DNA from: Patagioenas fasciata
Taxonomy: Eukaryota; Chordata; Aves; Columbiformes; Columbidae
DNA: 64,000 nucleotides
Assembly (NCBI RefSeq): GCF_037038585.1
Contig: NC_092560.1
Span: 58,025,049-58,089,048, forward strand
Direction of reading: 5' to 3'
In this document: positions 49,841 through 61,533 of the stretch, piece after piece
Position numbering within the stretch: position 1 is the stretch's first letter
Layout of the letters: every line of letters begins with the position of its first letter
The notes under the pieces: model-generated
Seen by the model: only the letters and a program-made list of their open reading frames with translations
Told to the model about the DNA's origin: nothing
The model's database searches: none
Program-made: the position numbers and the translations under genes

Positions 49841-51974
49841 CAGAGCAAGAAGGAAACAGATGACCTTGTCTCCTGCTTTGGTGTCCAGTACCTCCAGAAT
49901 ACCACAAGGTCCTTCCTGAAATTACCATCTGCACAACAAAATCCCTTTGGGTCAACCCTCCACCCAGGTGCTTTCAAATCAGATGGATGTTCTGACTGCA
50001 GGTCTATTACAGGGACTTAAGAGTCTAGAGCAGGGCCAAAGGTAAGAGTTTTTCACAAGTTTTCAGAATCTATAAAATTAAAAGCGTTGTAGCCCAGTTT
50101 AGTCAAAGTCTGAAATAATTTTTCTTTAAAAAGTACTTTCAGTTTATAAAATATTGTGTGAGGCAGCCACCATCTCAATTTTAATATGTGAAGTGTGACA
50201 GCATGTAGGTCTGTAGGGGAAAAAAGGTGCAAAAATGAAACTGCAGTGCTTCCTGTTCCTGGTGCAGTGGCACAGACATCCCTGACTCCCTTTAGATAGC
50301 CTTGAAAGGAACGTAAACAGTATCGTCCTCTTTCTAACCTGATTTCAGGGCATTATAATGATTTGGATATTTAGTCTCTGCTAAGTTCTTAACTACTTGG
50401 GCATCTTTTCATTATAGAGCAGAAGCTCCAAAGTTTTCTCTGCAGTCATCACCAAGGGTGGAGATGAGCGCCTGCATGCAGCCCAGGGGTGAGGACTGCA
50501 GGGGAAGGGCTTGAGTAACAAAATGTCATTGCTTATCAGAAAACCCTGATTTTCTTCTTTATATGCCCAGCTAAAGCCACTTGAGTTTCACCATAGTCAC
50601 AGGGCAGGGCATAACATTATGCCATTTAAATACTGTTTACCTCCCTCTCATAGAAAAAAAAAAGCTTCATTAAAGTTTCCTTAACTGGTGTTCAACAGCT
50701 AGCAGAGGGCAGTCAGCGTGACTCATGGTGGCTGGAGATGCCCCTCCTTAACACAAAACAGCACAGGCAGTCCTGACTCCAAGGAATCACTGCTGTTAAT
50801 GACCCAATTCATTAAACTGGTAAAGCTGCTCATACACTTCAACAGCCTCTGCTGCTGGGAAGGCGATTGGCTTTGGTACTTTTCCTTGAGATGAATATAA
50901 CTCATGAGCTTCTTCCAGTATCTGATGCCAGCCTCCCAGAAAACTTATGTAGTGTCAGTAAAAAATGAGATTGCTATCACTGTCACACTTAGGAAATGTT
51001 CTATGCTTTACAGTGACCGTATTTTCTTAAGCAATATCAGGAAATGGCGGAGAACCTCACATCTGTGTGTTACTTCCCCTTCTCCAAACCATGTCCAAAT
51101 CAAACCGAACATGAGTTCTGGTTACACAGACTTTTTGACAGTTTGTTTCTCTGATTGAGCTAGTCTGATGAGAAACTGTTCAATTCCACAAAGACAAGTC
51201 ATTAATGTTTTCTGGAAGGTGTTTCTAATTAAAGCTTGGCTTACATTATTTCTTTGTGGTGTATGCGTGCATGCTAGAAAATTAGGGGCATATGTGCTCT
51301 TAAAAAAAATTAAAAAAAAAAAAAACACAACAAAATGTGGAATTGCATTATTCAAATCTCATTTTAATGCTACAGTGTTAAATAGTTTTTTGTACCTTGG
51401 GACACAGTACCTTTGTCATTGCGTGGCTGAGGCTTTCAATGACCTCTCCACAACCATGTTCTTCAAGCCTCTGTTCATTCCCTTTCTTTCTCAGGTCTGC
51501 TGTTAGTCATACTCTCTTCTACAAAAAGTGATCAGTCTCTGTGACTTTTCTCTCCAGCTTTTCATCTCTACTCTCCATCTGTCGTTACAACAGCCTTTGT
51601 TGAGGTGTCTGCCTTGCTTTTTTTGAGACTTTGGACTCTTTATCAAGCTACTCTGTACTTTTCCTTGGATAACCTGATCTACCCATAGTTCAAAACTTCC
51701 TCTTAGTCCCAATTCCCAAAATCATCTTACTGCTCCTGATCTTTTTCTCTCTATCCTGTTCCATCTTTATTTTTATATTTTTTCCTCCTAAGAGGTGGCA
51801 AAATATCTTCTGCCACTAATGCAAATAAATGCTTGCCTATAATCTTTTTTTATACTTTCCAGTACTTTCACCACACCCTTAGACAGCCTCCTAATTTGTT
51901 CCTGTCCTTCCCTCAGCCGTCATGGGATTCAAGTGATCACACTTCTGCATACCACACTGGAAGTATGTTACCAT
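49841..51974. other. Non-coding unique DNA
   Basis: No recognised gene. Poly-A interrupted runs lie near 51302-51325. From about 51490 the plus strand turns strongly pyrimidine-rich and grades into the old LINE fragment at 51975. Confidence 0.45.
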
Positions 51975-52200
51975 GATCGTCCTCTCTTCCTTCCCAGTCT
52001 TGTCTTTGTTTTGAACTAAACAAATCCAACTCTGCTCTTAGCAAGTTACATTTTCCAGACCTGCTGTCATGTTGTTCTCTTTCCTCTGGTCTCCTGAAAA
52101 TTTATTTACATCTAAAAACGTAGGGCATAAAAATCAAACTTCCTAAGAGTCTTCTCAGGACTGAACAGAGTCTTATTATCTTATTATCGAGCCTTACATA
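51975..52200 (-). mobile_element. Ancient CR1/L3-like LINE fragment
   Basis: Segment order matches the reverse complement of the 3' half of old amniote CR1-type ORF2. It runs GAACTAAACAAATCCAACTC (52013), AAGTTACATTTTCCAGACCT (52043), CCTCTGGTCTCCTG (52083), TTTACATCTAAAAACGTAGG (52106), then CAGGACTGAACAGAGTCTTA (52156). The family reads RGACTAAACAAWCCCAR..., TAGGTCATGTTTTCTAGACCT, CTCTGGACTCTCTCC, TCCACATCTTTCTTGAARTG and CAGTGCTGARTAGAGTGGAA with the same spacing. It is highly diverged with no open frame. This piece predates the avian-type CR1 copies elsewhere in the window. Confidence 0.65.
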
Positions 52201-53554
52201 TGGCTCTCCTGGTGTTGTTTCTCTCAGCTTCCCTCTCTTCACATTTTGTGCTACTAACGCTGCTGCTACTATGACTTATCACTCTGGCACGTGGCATTTA
52301 CTGACAAATCCAAAGCTACAAGAATAGATGAGATGGCTTCTTATACCTTTATTGAGAGGATGAGAAAATATATACTATTCTCCTTGTTCTGAAGACCTTC
52401 CCTATGAAAAGTGAAGATTTCCAAGGTTACCCCAAGGCTATGGTTATGCTTCCAGCCTATAAATCTGATTTATAAACTCATTGACCATCTCAGTTCTCAT
52501 TACTGTAAGTGAAAAACAAAATAAACCCCACTGGACACAATTTTCTCCTCCCCTCAGCATTATTCATAAATGATGTTGCCTGAAGGGAAATATTAAATCA
52601 TTGCCTGATATGGATTCCCTCCTATACAATTAGTACTTCCAAACTCCAGTGCTTCTCCTTGAATCTTGCCTTTCTTATATCATCACTTAAACAACTGACA
52701 GTTCTAATTATTGTACTCATAGGCAAGGACTTAATTAACCTAATCAGCCTGCCATGGAGCTGACAGGTATGCTTTTCTGTCAGTTAGGTTGAAACATGTA
52801 ATCTGCAATGAATAGGAGCTCTTTTTCAGCTGCTCTGGCAGTGGTTCAGTGCATCTATGCCTCTCCTCAGGCCACTCAGTCGTGTGACCTTGCAGTTCAC
52901 AATGAAGAGTGACAATTATGAAGTGTATGTCAAAAAGCTAGTCTTCTCTGACCTAGTTTCCAGACACAACATGATGGATAGATGCCAGCGAAGCAGCAGT
53001 CTGTGTTATCAGACAGCAAAGGGGCTGAAGCAGATGGGAGCATGGCTTCAGTACCTCCCTGAAACGATGGCTGTCAGCACAGAGACCTTTGTGTTTCAGG
53101 GTGTTAGGAGGCACAAGGTGACACCATACAGAGACACCATCCTAAAGCACTCCTGAGCATCTGCACCTGTACTGACCTAGCACCCTGACCACTGGCCATC
53201 CCTTAAGGAAACAATACCAGGTCCACCTGCCAGCCATGGTTGCTGTGTATTGTTAGGAACAGGTCACTACCATACACCTGGTGGACTCCCTGGCTGCTCT
53301 GCAGTCACAAGGGCAGGGAGGGGGATAACAGCTGGAGAAATCCATGATGAACAGTTTACATCTGTTGCTCTCCCCAGCTCCCCCTGAAGCTGGAGTCACT
53401 GCATGTTAGAGCGTGAAGCCCAGAGTGATTCTTTTACCTTGCTGGCTTACCCTAGACTGAAAATAATACAAGATACTACACACCCTGACATAACCTTATG
53501 AATAGCATAGCTGATCTAAAATTAACTCAGCTAGGCAGTTACCTATAAATCAAA
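52201..53554. other. Non-coding unique DNA
   Basis: Pyrimidine-rich at the left, possibly further decayed LINE sequence that I cannot align by eye. A 99-codon plus-strand frame at 52857-53156 has no recognisable family. No RNA gene. Confidence 0.45.
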
Positions 53555-53575
53555 ATATATATATATATATATATA
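53555..53575. repeat. (AT)n microsatellite
   Basis: About 10.5 AT units, followed by AAAA and the palindromic word ATACATTTATGTATA. Confidence 0.95.
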
Positions 53576-56500
53576 AAAATACATTTATGTATAAATAGAT
53601 CCTTTAATGTTTGCCTTTTTTATTTTTTCAGTTACTCGATTTCTATGAGTCCTTCATTTCCTTATTTCTGAAGGAGTTTCAATACAGCAAAAAAAGTAGA
53701 AGGTTCTCCCTCACATTTTTCGTACCTAAGAATAGTTTAATTGTTCAATGCAAGTCCATAAATAGCAAAACGTACTGTTTGCATAATTTCTCCCTTTTCA
53801 AAAGGGGTAGTTTAAATCCTAGCTTGCAGATCAGTATTAATGACTTATACCAAAAGACTAACTCAGGGAAAATGCAACAGCCAAGGCCGACCCTGCATGT
53901 CCTGTTGTTCTCTACTGACTGCTGTGTTTGGTCTTCCTGTGTCACCTTTGGCAGCTTTAGCCCAGGAAAGGCCTCTTTTAGATCAGGTAGGAAGGAAATG
54001 CCTTCTGCCAATCAAATTTCTGTATTTTTCCCAGGGTTGAAGCCCGAATGGAAAGGTGCTTTCAGACCCAATCTGCTTCCTTGTTTGCCAGTATCGATTG
54101 CTTTGACATGTTTGAATCATACAGCATTAGCAACTGGCAAGTCAGACTTCTCCACATAGGCTTTGTAAGCAGGAAAGGCATAAAGTCAAAGTTTAAGTTC
54201 ACTCTGGCTCTGCACTGTGCCTGGCAGCTTCCAAGGAGCCTCCTCTTTATCCCTGAAGAGGTGAGCTAATATAAAACCATCAAAAAGATCAAGGTCGATG
54301 GTAGTGCAACACATGTTTATAAATACATACATGGCTTGTATGTGAGTGCAAGTGCAAGTGCTTTTTTAACAGGGGCAATCCCGTGGGTGGGGAGGATTTT
54401 CTGGGGCTCTCTGCCCTCTCCTTGAGGAACGAGCCTCTCCCTCAGCATTTATCAGTCTCTGCTTCCCTTGTAAGGCTCTGTCTCCTTCCTCACATCTCAA
54501 TTTCTTTTAACCAAGCCAATTGCTCTCCTCAAGCAGAAGATTGCTTAAAATTTGGCTTCACCACCACTCTAAGCTCTTAACCGTGCAAGGGCTGGAGCAG
54601 CTTCAGTGCTGTTGGCAAACCATCTAGGACTCCTTCTTTCTCCATTTCCTCCTGGCTTCTCAACATACTTCCTTTGACAGATTCCTATCCTAGGAAATAT
54701 CTCCTGGGTGAAAAATCAACCAACACAGAGAAAGGTGTTTCGCCATTAGCAGCTTCCTGCTTCCCATCAGGAAAGTCAGCTGCCAGCAGCAGTGACAAAT
54801 TTGTAACAGAAAAAAAATCAAAGAGAAATTGGAAACAAAGTTGGAAAGCCAAAGACCGGGAGAACATTGCAAAGAGCAATTTATCATTGTCTGTATGTGA
54901 AGTCTGTCTGACTTTGGGCCACTGTAAAGAGGAAAGTACTTGCAATGAACTTGCATAGATGTTACTTGTTAATGAGATTGGATCCTTATCCATCACCTTT
55001 CAGATACGCTACTGTAAGACCCAGCCACACACAGCTGTCAGTCTGGAGTTCCGCCTTTGCAGGTGATTAACAGACACCTGTTTCCAAGCACTGGGCTTCC
55101 CTCTTCCAGTGTCATACCAAAAGCAGAGAAAGCAGACTGACACACCAGTCCTGTTCAGATGATAATGCCTTCTTCACTCATCCATGTGCGAATTTATTTA
55201 AACCTAGACTTATTTCACACCACCTCAGTCCGGTTCCTTTCAAAATATCAAGAGAAACCTGGAATTTATATTTGCCTAAATGATATCAGTGTCTGCTATA
55301 TCATAAACCATATTTAATTGCCAAAGGAAAATATAACCTTAAAAACTAGATCTGGCTAGGTTAAGCACCTAGATTATGGATCACAAGCTGTATAGGACTC
55401 TAGCCCTCACACCTGAAGGCTAGAGAGAACAAATGAGACAGCTAGAAAAGCTAGAAACAAATGTCCCAGTCTAAATGGTCCCTTAGGAACACAGACAAAG
55501 GCAAAGTACCAAAGTTTATAATAAGGAGTCTAAAATCTTAAACTAGTGCTTCAGAAATGGCAAATGCACCCTGAACTAAGCTAAGTCATGCAGAACACCA
55601 GTGCTCTGAGAAGATCTCGAAAACTTTTATGAAGGACCCCATAATACATAGTTGTGACATGCAGGACATTAATGTGTCAGGTGCCTGTGATTCACCAGAG
55701 CACTGACCTGCTATGCAATGCCTAATACAGCAAGCAAGACATTTGTGATGATGTAGTTTGATTTTAGTATTTCAGAAAATAGACACTTTGCTTATATTTC
55801 TGAAATGATATTGCTGAAGAGAGCTGATTTATGCATACCTTCATATTCACAAGTGATGGTAGAGTGCTGTCCAAAAGGAAATTAAGAGTCTGAAATAAGT
55901 AGAGATCTGGTATTTAGTATTACAGTCAAACCAAACATGGGACCACTGCAGGCTGAGCAAGGGCTTGGCTTTGCAAGCAGATTTGAGAGAAGTTCAGGCA
56001 ATAAACTGAACTGTATTGCCTGGTGTATTCCTACAAGACGTACATTGAAGGGCAGCTAATGAGACAGTAAACTCCAAAGAGTCATGGGATCCCCCATAGC
56101 CATTGGACCCTCATTGTTTTTAATGTGCAGAAAATATAGATCAAATTAGAAGATGAGGCTTTTGAAGAAATATGGAGTCTAGGAGGCTCTTAAATGTATT
56201 CAGATTTTATTTCAGAACACAAGGATTAATTCTAATTTCAACTTAAGCACACATGCTCAAATATTGTGATTATTAAGCACTTCCCAGTTTAACTGCTGCT
56301 GACTTGAGTTAACATCCTCAATAACATATCAGCTGCAATTTAGCTACATAGGTTGACAGGTCTGACAAAGAACCAAGTCCTACTCAACTCTTAAAAGCCA
56401 CTGTATGTAGGATACATAATAAACTAATATTACTGCCTAATGCCTAAATTGGTAGATTATATTCGTAAAGTTTCTGAAGAAGAGACTGTTCCCATGTAGC

Positions 56501-56860
56501 TGTTTGCACTGCCTCCAGGGCAAAGCAAGTGACACCGACACCCTGATGGTTTCAGCAGTGTGACTCCCAAAACCGGTTCTCTCCAAACAATGGCTTTCCA
56601 TCAGCCTGGTGACAGGATGCCTCTGATCACAGATACTGCAGAGACACTCTTTTCAGGACTATTTCTACTCAGATTTTCTCACACAGAGTAAGTAGAGCAG
56701 GGAAATAGCCGTCAGTGGAAAAGCAAGCAAACAACAAAACAACACAAACCCCTCTAAGTAAGGGTAGGTTAAGAGTCTGGGAATCTTTTGATCCCTTGTA
56801 TTCAGCCATCCTCCAGCAGAACAGAGAAGAGCTGACTGAGGAAAAAAAAATGCCAAATAA
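53576..56860. other. Non-coding unique DNA, long open stretch not called as a gene
   Basis: A plus-strand frame is open from 53611 to 54159 (about 182 codons). It begins with TTG, its first in-frame ATG is about 86 codons in, and it has no recognised domain. A pyrimidine tract ending TTTTTTCAG at 53631 resembles a splice acceptor. From 54997 to 56664 there is no frame of 60 codons, no repeat and mostly AT-rich single-copy-looking sequence. Confidence 0.4.
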
Positions 56861-58399
56861 CTGGATTTCTGGAGAATAAAAGCTAAATGAGGCTAGGAGT
56901 GAATGGGAGAATGTATTTGTCAGTGAAGCTGGCTGGGAGAAATCCTAGAATTGCCACAGTCGAACAGGACCTTTGCTTTTGGCAGCAAAAAAGCAAGGCT
57001 TTAACCACGAAGATCAGTGAGGACACATACCTTATAAACCGTGTTCACTCTGAGGGTATAAAATTTGTCATGAAAACGTTTTGAAAATTCATCATTTGGA
57101 CTAATTATAAAGAAGTATAAAGAAAGTATTACAAGCAATTAAAAAACTTCAATTCCTGTTGAGGTAAACAGCTATAATGGCCATTACCAAGAGATACTTT
57201 AAGATTGTTACTGCTGTATTTCAGATACAGCTGCCAAATTGTCAGTAAGGTACACTTCGCCTTTGACATAACCTGTCCATGTGGGCTTCAAAATAATGAA
57301 GTCTCGTATTTATCAATATCATAGTAAGATAAGGAGTGTGTGCACATTATACATCAGAACAAAACTCATTGAAACTGTTTTTGTCTAGGGACCAGAATAA
57401 CTCTGTTTGAAACATTACACTGGTTTACCAGCCCGGGGTACTGCCAGCCTGTACCTAACTTAGCTCTCAATCAAATCAAAACAGCTGGAAAATTTCTGGC
57501 AAGGATTTTTTTTTTTATATTTGAAATTGTCAGCTGGTAAAATACAAAATTCCAACAACATGGTATGGTTTTTGCAGATATTTTCCTGATTTCTCTTGTC
57601 CACCTGGGTCAAAGGGTGACCAAGGACCCAATAGCCATGGCTTCCCATCTAATGAGCTCTTGGCAGTTCCCAGGCTTTGTTAAGACCTCAGATCTCAAAT
57701 CAGTTGCCTTCAACTTAAGACTATAGGGCCTCTGTGGCCTACTGTTCAGAACCTATATAAGCCGTATGTGCTATAAAGCAGTCATTTATATGCTGTAAAC
57801 CAGGATCTTTCCTCTTTTCAGAGAGTACTTTTTAACTCTTGGTTTTGTCAGAGATCAGAACAAGATTAATTTTTTAAATATCGACATCTTCCACAAATTG
57901 GAAGTGTTTTTCCACTCCATTCTGCTCACATTCTTAAGTGTGAAATGTCTATTTGTACAGCAGTAAACTGAAACATTTTGTTATCTCATCTGGCCCTATT
58001 CCTCAACTATTCTGCAACTGGCAAGTGGGTTAGTTCAAACTCCAGACCTACTTCACAGTGCTCAATATGAATATTTGTATCTTGGAAAAAAATTTGAAGA
58101 AGGGTTTCCTTAAGTATCTTAAGTTAACCGGTAATGAGCTATTACAGTATATAAACATCTGAGAAGTGTACAAGCACACAGAAACTCCCACCCAGCCCCA
58201 AAGTGTCCACAACTGCCCAAAAGATAAATGTTAAGTGTGAAAGAGGAACTCAGGCATGTACAGAAACCTGTGGGTACTCCCCTTTCCTGGAGCCCATTGA
58301 GCTCTACTTAAATGCTGTTACAGAAGAAATATATTGTGTTCCAAGGACAGCAGCTGTCCTTCGAATCACAGGAACCTGTCAAAGTCATTGCAATCCATT
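56861..58399. other. Non-coding unique DNA
   Basis: No gene or repeat family recognised. AT-rich, with short T-runs near 57507-57515. Confidence 0.5.
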
Positions 58400-58448
58400 T
58401 ATATATATATACATTTATGTATATATATATATATACACACACACACAT
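58400..58448. repeat. Compound (TA)n-(CA)n microsatellite
   Basis: TATATATATA, then the palindrome ACATTTATGT, then a longer TA run, then ACACACACACACA. The composition is a typical compound microsatellite and can form a hairpin around the central palindrome. Confidence 0.95.
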
Positions 58449-61400
58449 CCTGTGCTGTGATAATAACAGCAATGAATAAATAAGATGTTCTTGTAAATAA
58501 TCACACTCCTTTCAAATGAAACCGAAAAAAGAGCTGGTGAAAAAAATCTGATTTTTGACACATTTATTGATAAATGGATTTCAGGTCCCCATTTACTAAC
58601 AACATGCCTTTTTCCTAAGCAAGCCTATATTGATCCATGGGGAAAGGGAGAAAACATAAAATATTTACTCATTCATAGAATAACAGTAAGCAAAATTTTT
58701 GCTAGGTAGTCAGACATATGCACAGGATGCTGGGAGTACATGGGGAGTAGTCTATTAACAGAAGTGTTCTGCATGTTTTTTGTAGGTTATTCCTCATGTT
58801 ACAAGCTGCTTCTGAAAGGCTAAGATTTACCACCTGGAACAGAGGCGAGTGTTCATTCATCCAGCAAAAATTAGTCTCTGGTGCAGGTTTAAGGCAACGG
58901 ACAGTGCAGGCCTTAACTCGATGAACCTGGAAAGGCCCACACCTCCCACACCACTGCCTTTCAAATGAGAAATTCCTCAGCACAAAAGGCGCAGCCCACG
59001 GGACTTCTCCAGACAAACAATCAGCCTGCAGTGCTTCACTGGGCATAAGGGTCTTGGCAAGGTGCCATGCACTATCATTAAAGTGTTTATAAAAAAAAAT
59101 GTTCATTTTTGGCCAGCTTTTTTTCCAAGGCCAGGCCTCCACCCCCACATCTTTAGTGGAATGTGTTAATAATTTGCTTTGTGGAGATGAAAGGCTCTTT
59201 GATAGCAGCAGCATAAACACATCTCACTGTGCTCAAAGGTCTTTGTCCCACAATAGAAGCATAGTTTCTGTACAGCGGCTTGAACGGAAAGAACAGACAT
59301 ATTTCTGAATTACTTTTCATTTTTTTTCTGCCTTTTCCCCCCCATTTATCTCTTCTCTTATTTCTTACAGTCTCTTGTAAATCCTTGTTTGGAATACAAA
59401 CAGGCAAGAAATCCTCACTGATAATAGCAGCAGATGGATTAAAAATACCAGCCGGTCACCACAGTCTGCAGTGTCAGAAACCAAAAGTCACACCAAAACA
59501 CGAGTCTGCCCCAGAGTATGTGACCGAGCGTAACCTGGGCCAGTGTGTAGCGTGGGAGGAGGGAAGAAACCAGTAGCTATCATCTTCTGATCCTCTCTTC
59601 AATAGCAGGTTGCAGGCCCTACTGAATAAATACAAATGGGAGATTATAATTTATCTGGAGAAAAAAAAATATGTTCTAATTACCTCAAATCCAGTGTGCA
59701 CTAGCAAGCACTGCCTAACCAGTGTCTCCCAGACATAGTGCATCCCCTTCAGTACCCAGTTTGAGCCACTGCATATATCTTCTTTATACCAACACTGTCC
59801 CTTTGAAGGCCAACCTAATATTCCTGAACCATAGCATCAGTCTTCAGGTCCATTTTAAACCGATCCCAAAGGGATAAAGACATAACTGAGATGCGGCCCT
59901 TATTCACTTCCTGGTTTAAATGTTAACACAAGTCTTAATCACCAACCTGTCTCGAGATATTAGCATTTCAACATATCTTTCAAGGTGGGCTTTATGTAGG
60001 CTTGTTTTATCTCTTTTTTTCCTGTTCTTTTGATAAAAAGATACCTTTCCATGGCACACTTTTACATGTGTCTTTGTTTTCCTGAAGTGGTCACTGTTCT
60101 TACTCTATGCCTCTATTAACTGTTAGCAGATATATTTTTTTTTCTATTCATGGCAGCCCTAGCGAAAGAAACAACATTTTGCAAAAGGGTCACCTACCAC
60201 TTCTTAAGCAACATGAATCAGTCATTGTGATAACACAGTCAGATATGCTGAAGAGCCTACACTACATTTTCAAAGGTAATTCAGACATTAAAGACACTTA
60301 GCTCCTGTTCCATGCAGTGTTAAGCTCTTTATGTTGTAGGCTATGACTGCATGTTTGGGAATAGGCTCTATGAGCTGGTGAACCCATCAGCTCCATTTGC
60401 AATCTGTACTGAAGCAGGTTCAGTCTAGACACATACAGCCACCTATTTCCTTCTGAGAGAGACAATATTACTGGTGGTCAGGGCTCTGTCAACGCTTTAG
60501 ACATGTTTGTCCTGTTTTCAAAAGGAATTTAAATCCTTACTGAACTCAGAGTGTCACTACTGAAAAGAACAATTGAGGTTTGCTAGCAAAAATGTAAGGG
60601 TTTAGGAAAAATATAAGCATTGTCATTTAACTGTAAGTTTGCCCCAGTGCAAGCAAAGCACATAGTGTCTGAGCTCACCTGAGGTGAGAGGAGTGGATAG
60701 CTTTAAGTCAAGTCTCTGACAGTCAAGTTTATATTGTGAGTAGGGGAGGATTTAGCAGCTTTGAGCTACAGCAGTTCAGCAAGTGCTAATCTGGTCACTC
60801 TGTACTGGTAATCTTGTTGTTTTCTATAATGATTATTTCCAGCCCTGGTGTCCCAGCAAACATAATCACGTCTTGTTATCTGCAACGCTTCCTCCCATGT
60901 GATACTCTCTGACAACATCAATGTGAAGCCTGAGTTTCGGCTGTGGCCCCAGTCCTGCCCTAGGAAGGGAGGATGGCTGACATAGCAACAGGCATTTGGG
61001 CAAACAGGAGTGAAAGTGAATCAGGAATTCTTCTGATCGTTTCACATCTTTAGGCTGCGTGGTGTGGGATGAAAGAGCACGTCTTGAAAATATTGCCGAA
61101 TGATTATGGACAGCATGTATTTTTGCTCATCCTAATGAGTGAAAGCTCTGGATCCACCCTTCAGTGCAAATTGGCCCTTAATACCACAGTTTGCCAAAAA
61201 GTTGCTGCCTTTTTCAACTTTTCTAAATATACCTCTCCACAATGCTCTGTGAAATAGTGACCACCTCTTTTGATTTGGTTTCAGTGCAAAACCACCTGAA
61301 GAATGGCAGTTTCACTTGAGCTTGTTTTGAGCATTTTGGGCCCATTCAGAGCAGAAACTTAGGGAGTGCCGCGATACTGCAAAGCAAAGTAAATATTTGC

Positions 61401-61476
61401 ACAACCCCTGAAGACCTAGAAGCACAAATTTTAAAGCAGACCTATTGTGTGCTGCCGCCTCCAGCCAGCATCTGCG
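58449..61476. other. Non-coding unique DNA
   Basis: The longest minus-strand frame (58702-59220, about 172 codons) starts with GTG, lacks any recognised domain and overlaps plus-strand frames. It is treated as chance. About 59090-59290 has CTTTG, TAATAATTTG and GATA-like words and could be regulatory. No RNA gene recognised. Confidence 0.45.
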
Positions 61477-61533
61477 TGTTTGTGGTAGGCATAATCAGGT
61501 TGGACCTGCTACAAGTCTCTCCCATCCTGATGG
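61477..61533 (+). mobile_element. Probable CR1 3' fragment, plus strand
   Basis: ATCAGGTTGGACCTGCTACA, then AGTCTCTCCCATCCTGATGG, follows the last 50 bp of plus-oriented CR1 elements (TAGGTTGGACYTGATGATC, then a YCTYTTCCAACCTGAATGA block). A small deletion falls in the GATGATCT segment. The terminal octamers are lost. It is the only reasonably supported CR1 piece in this orientation here. Confidence 0.45.

Noticed and set aside
53611-54159. Plus-strand frame of about 182 codons as a protein gene
   Set aside because: The first codon is TTG and the first ATG is about 86 codons in. The product has no recognisable family. Kept only as a possible exon to test.
58702-59220. Minus-strand frame of about 172 codons
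   Set aside because: It starts with GTG, has no recognised domain or splice context, overlaps frames on the other strand, and a frame of this size is expected by chance somewhere in 64 kb.
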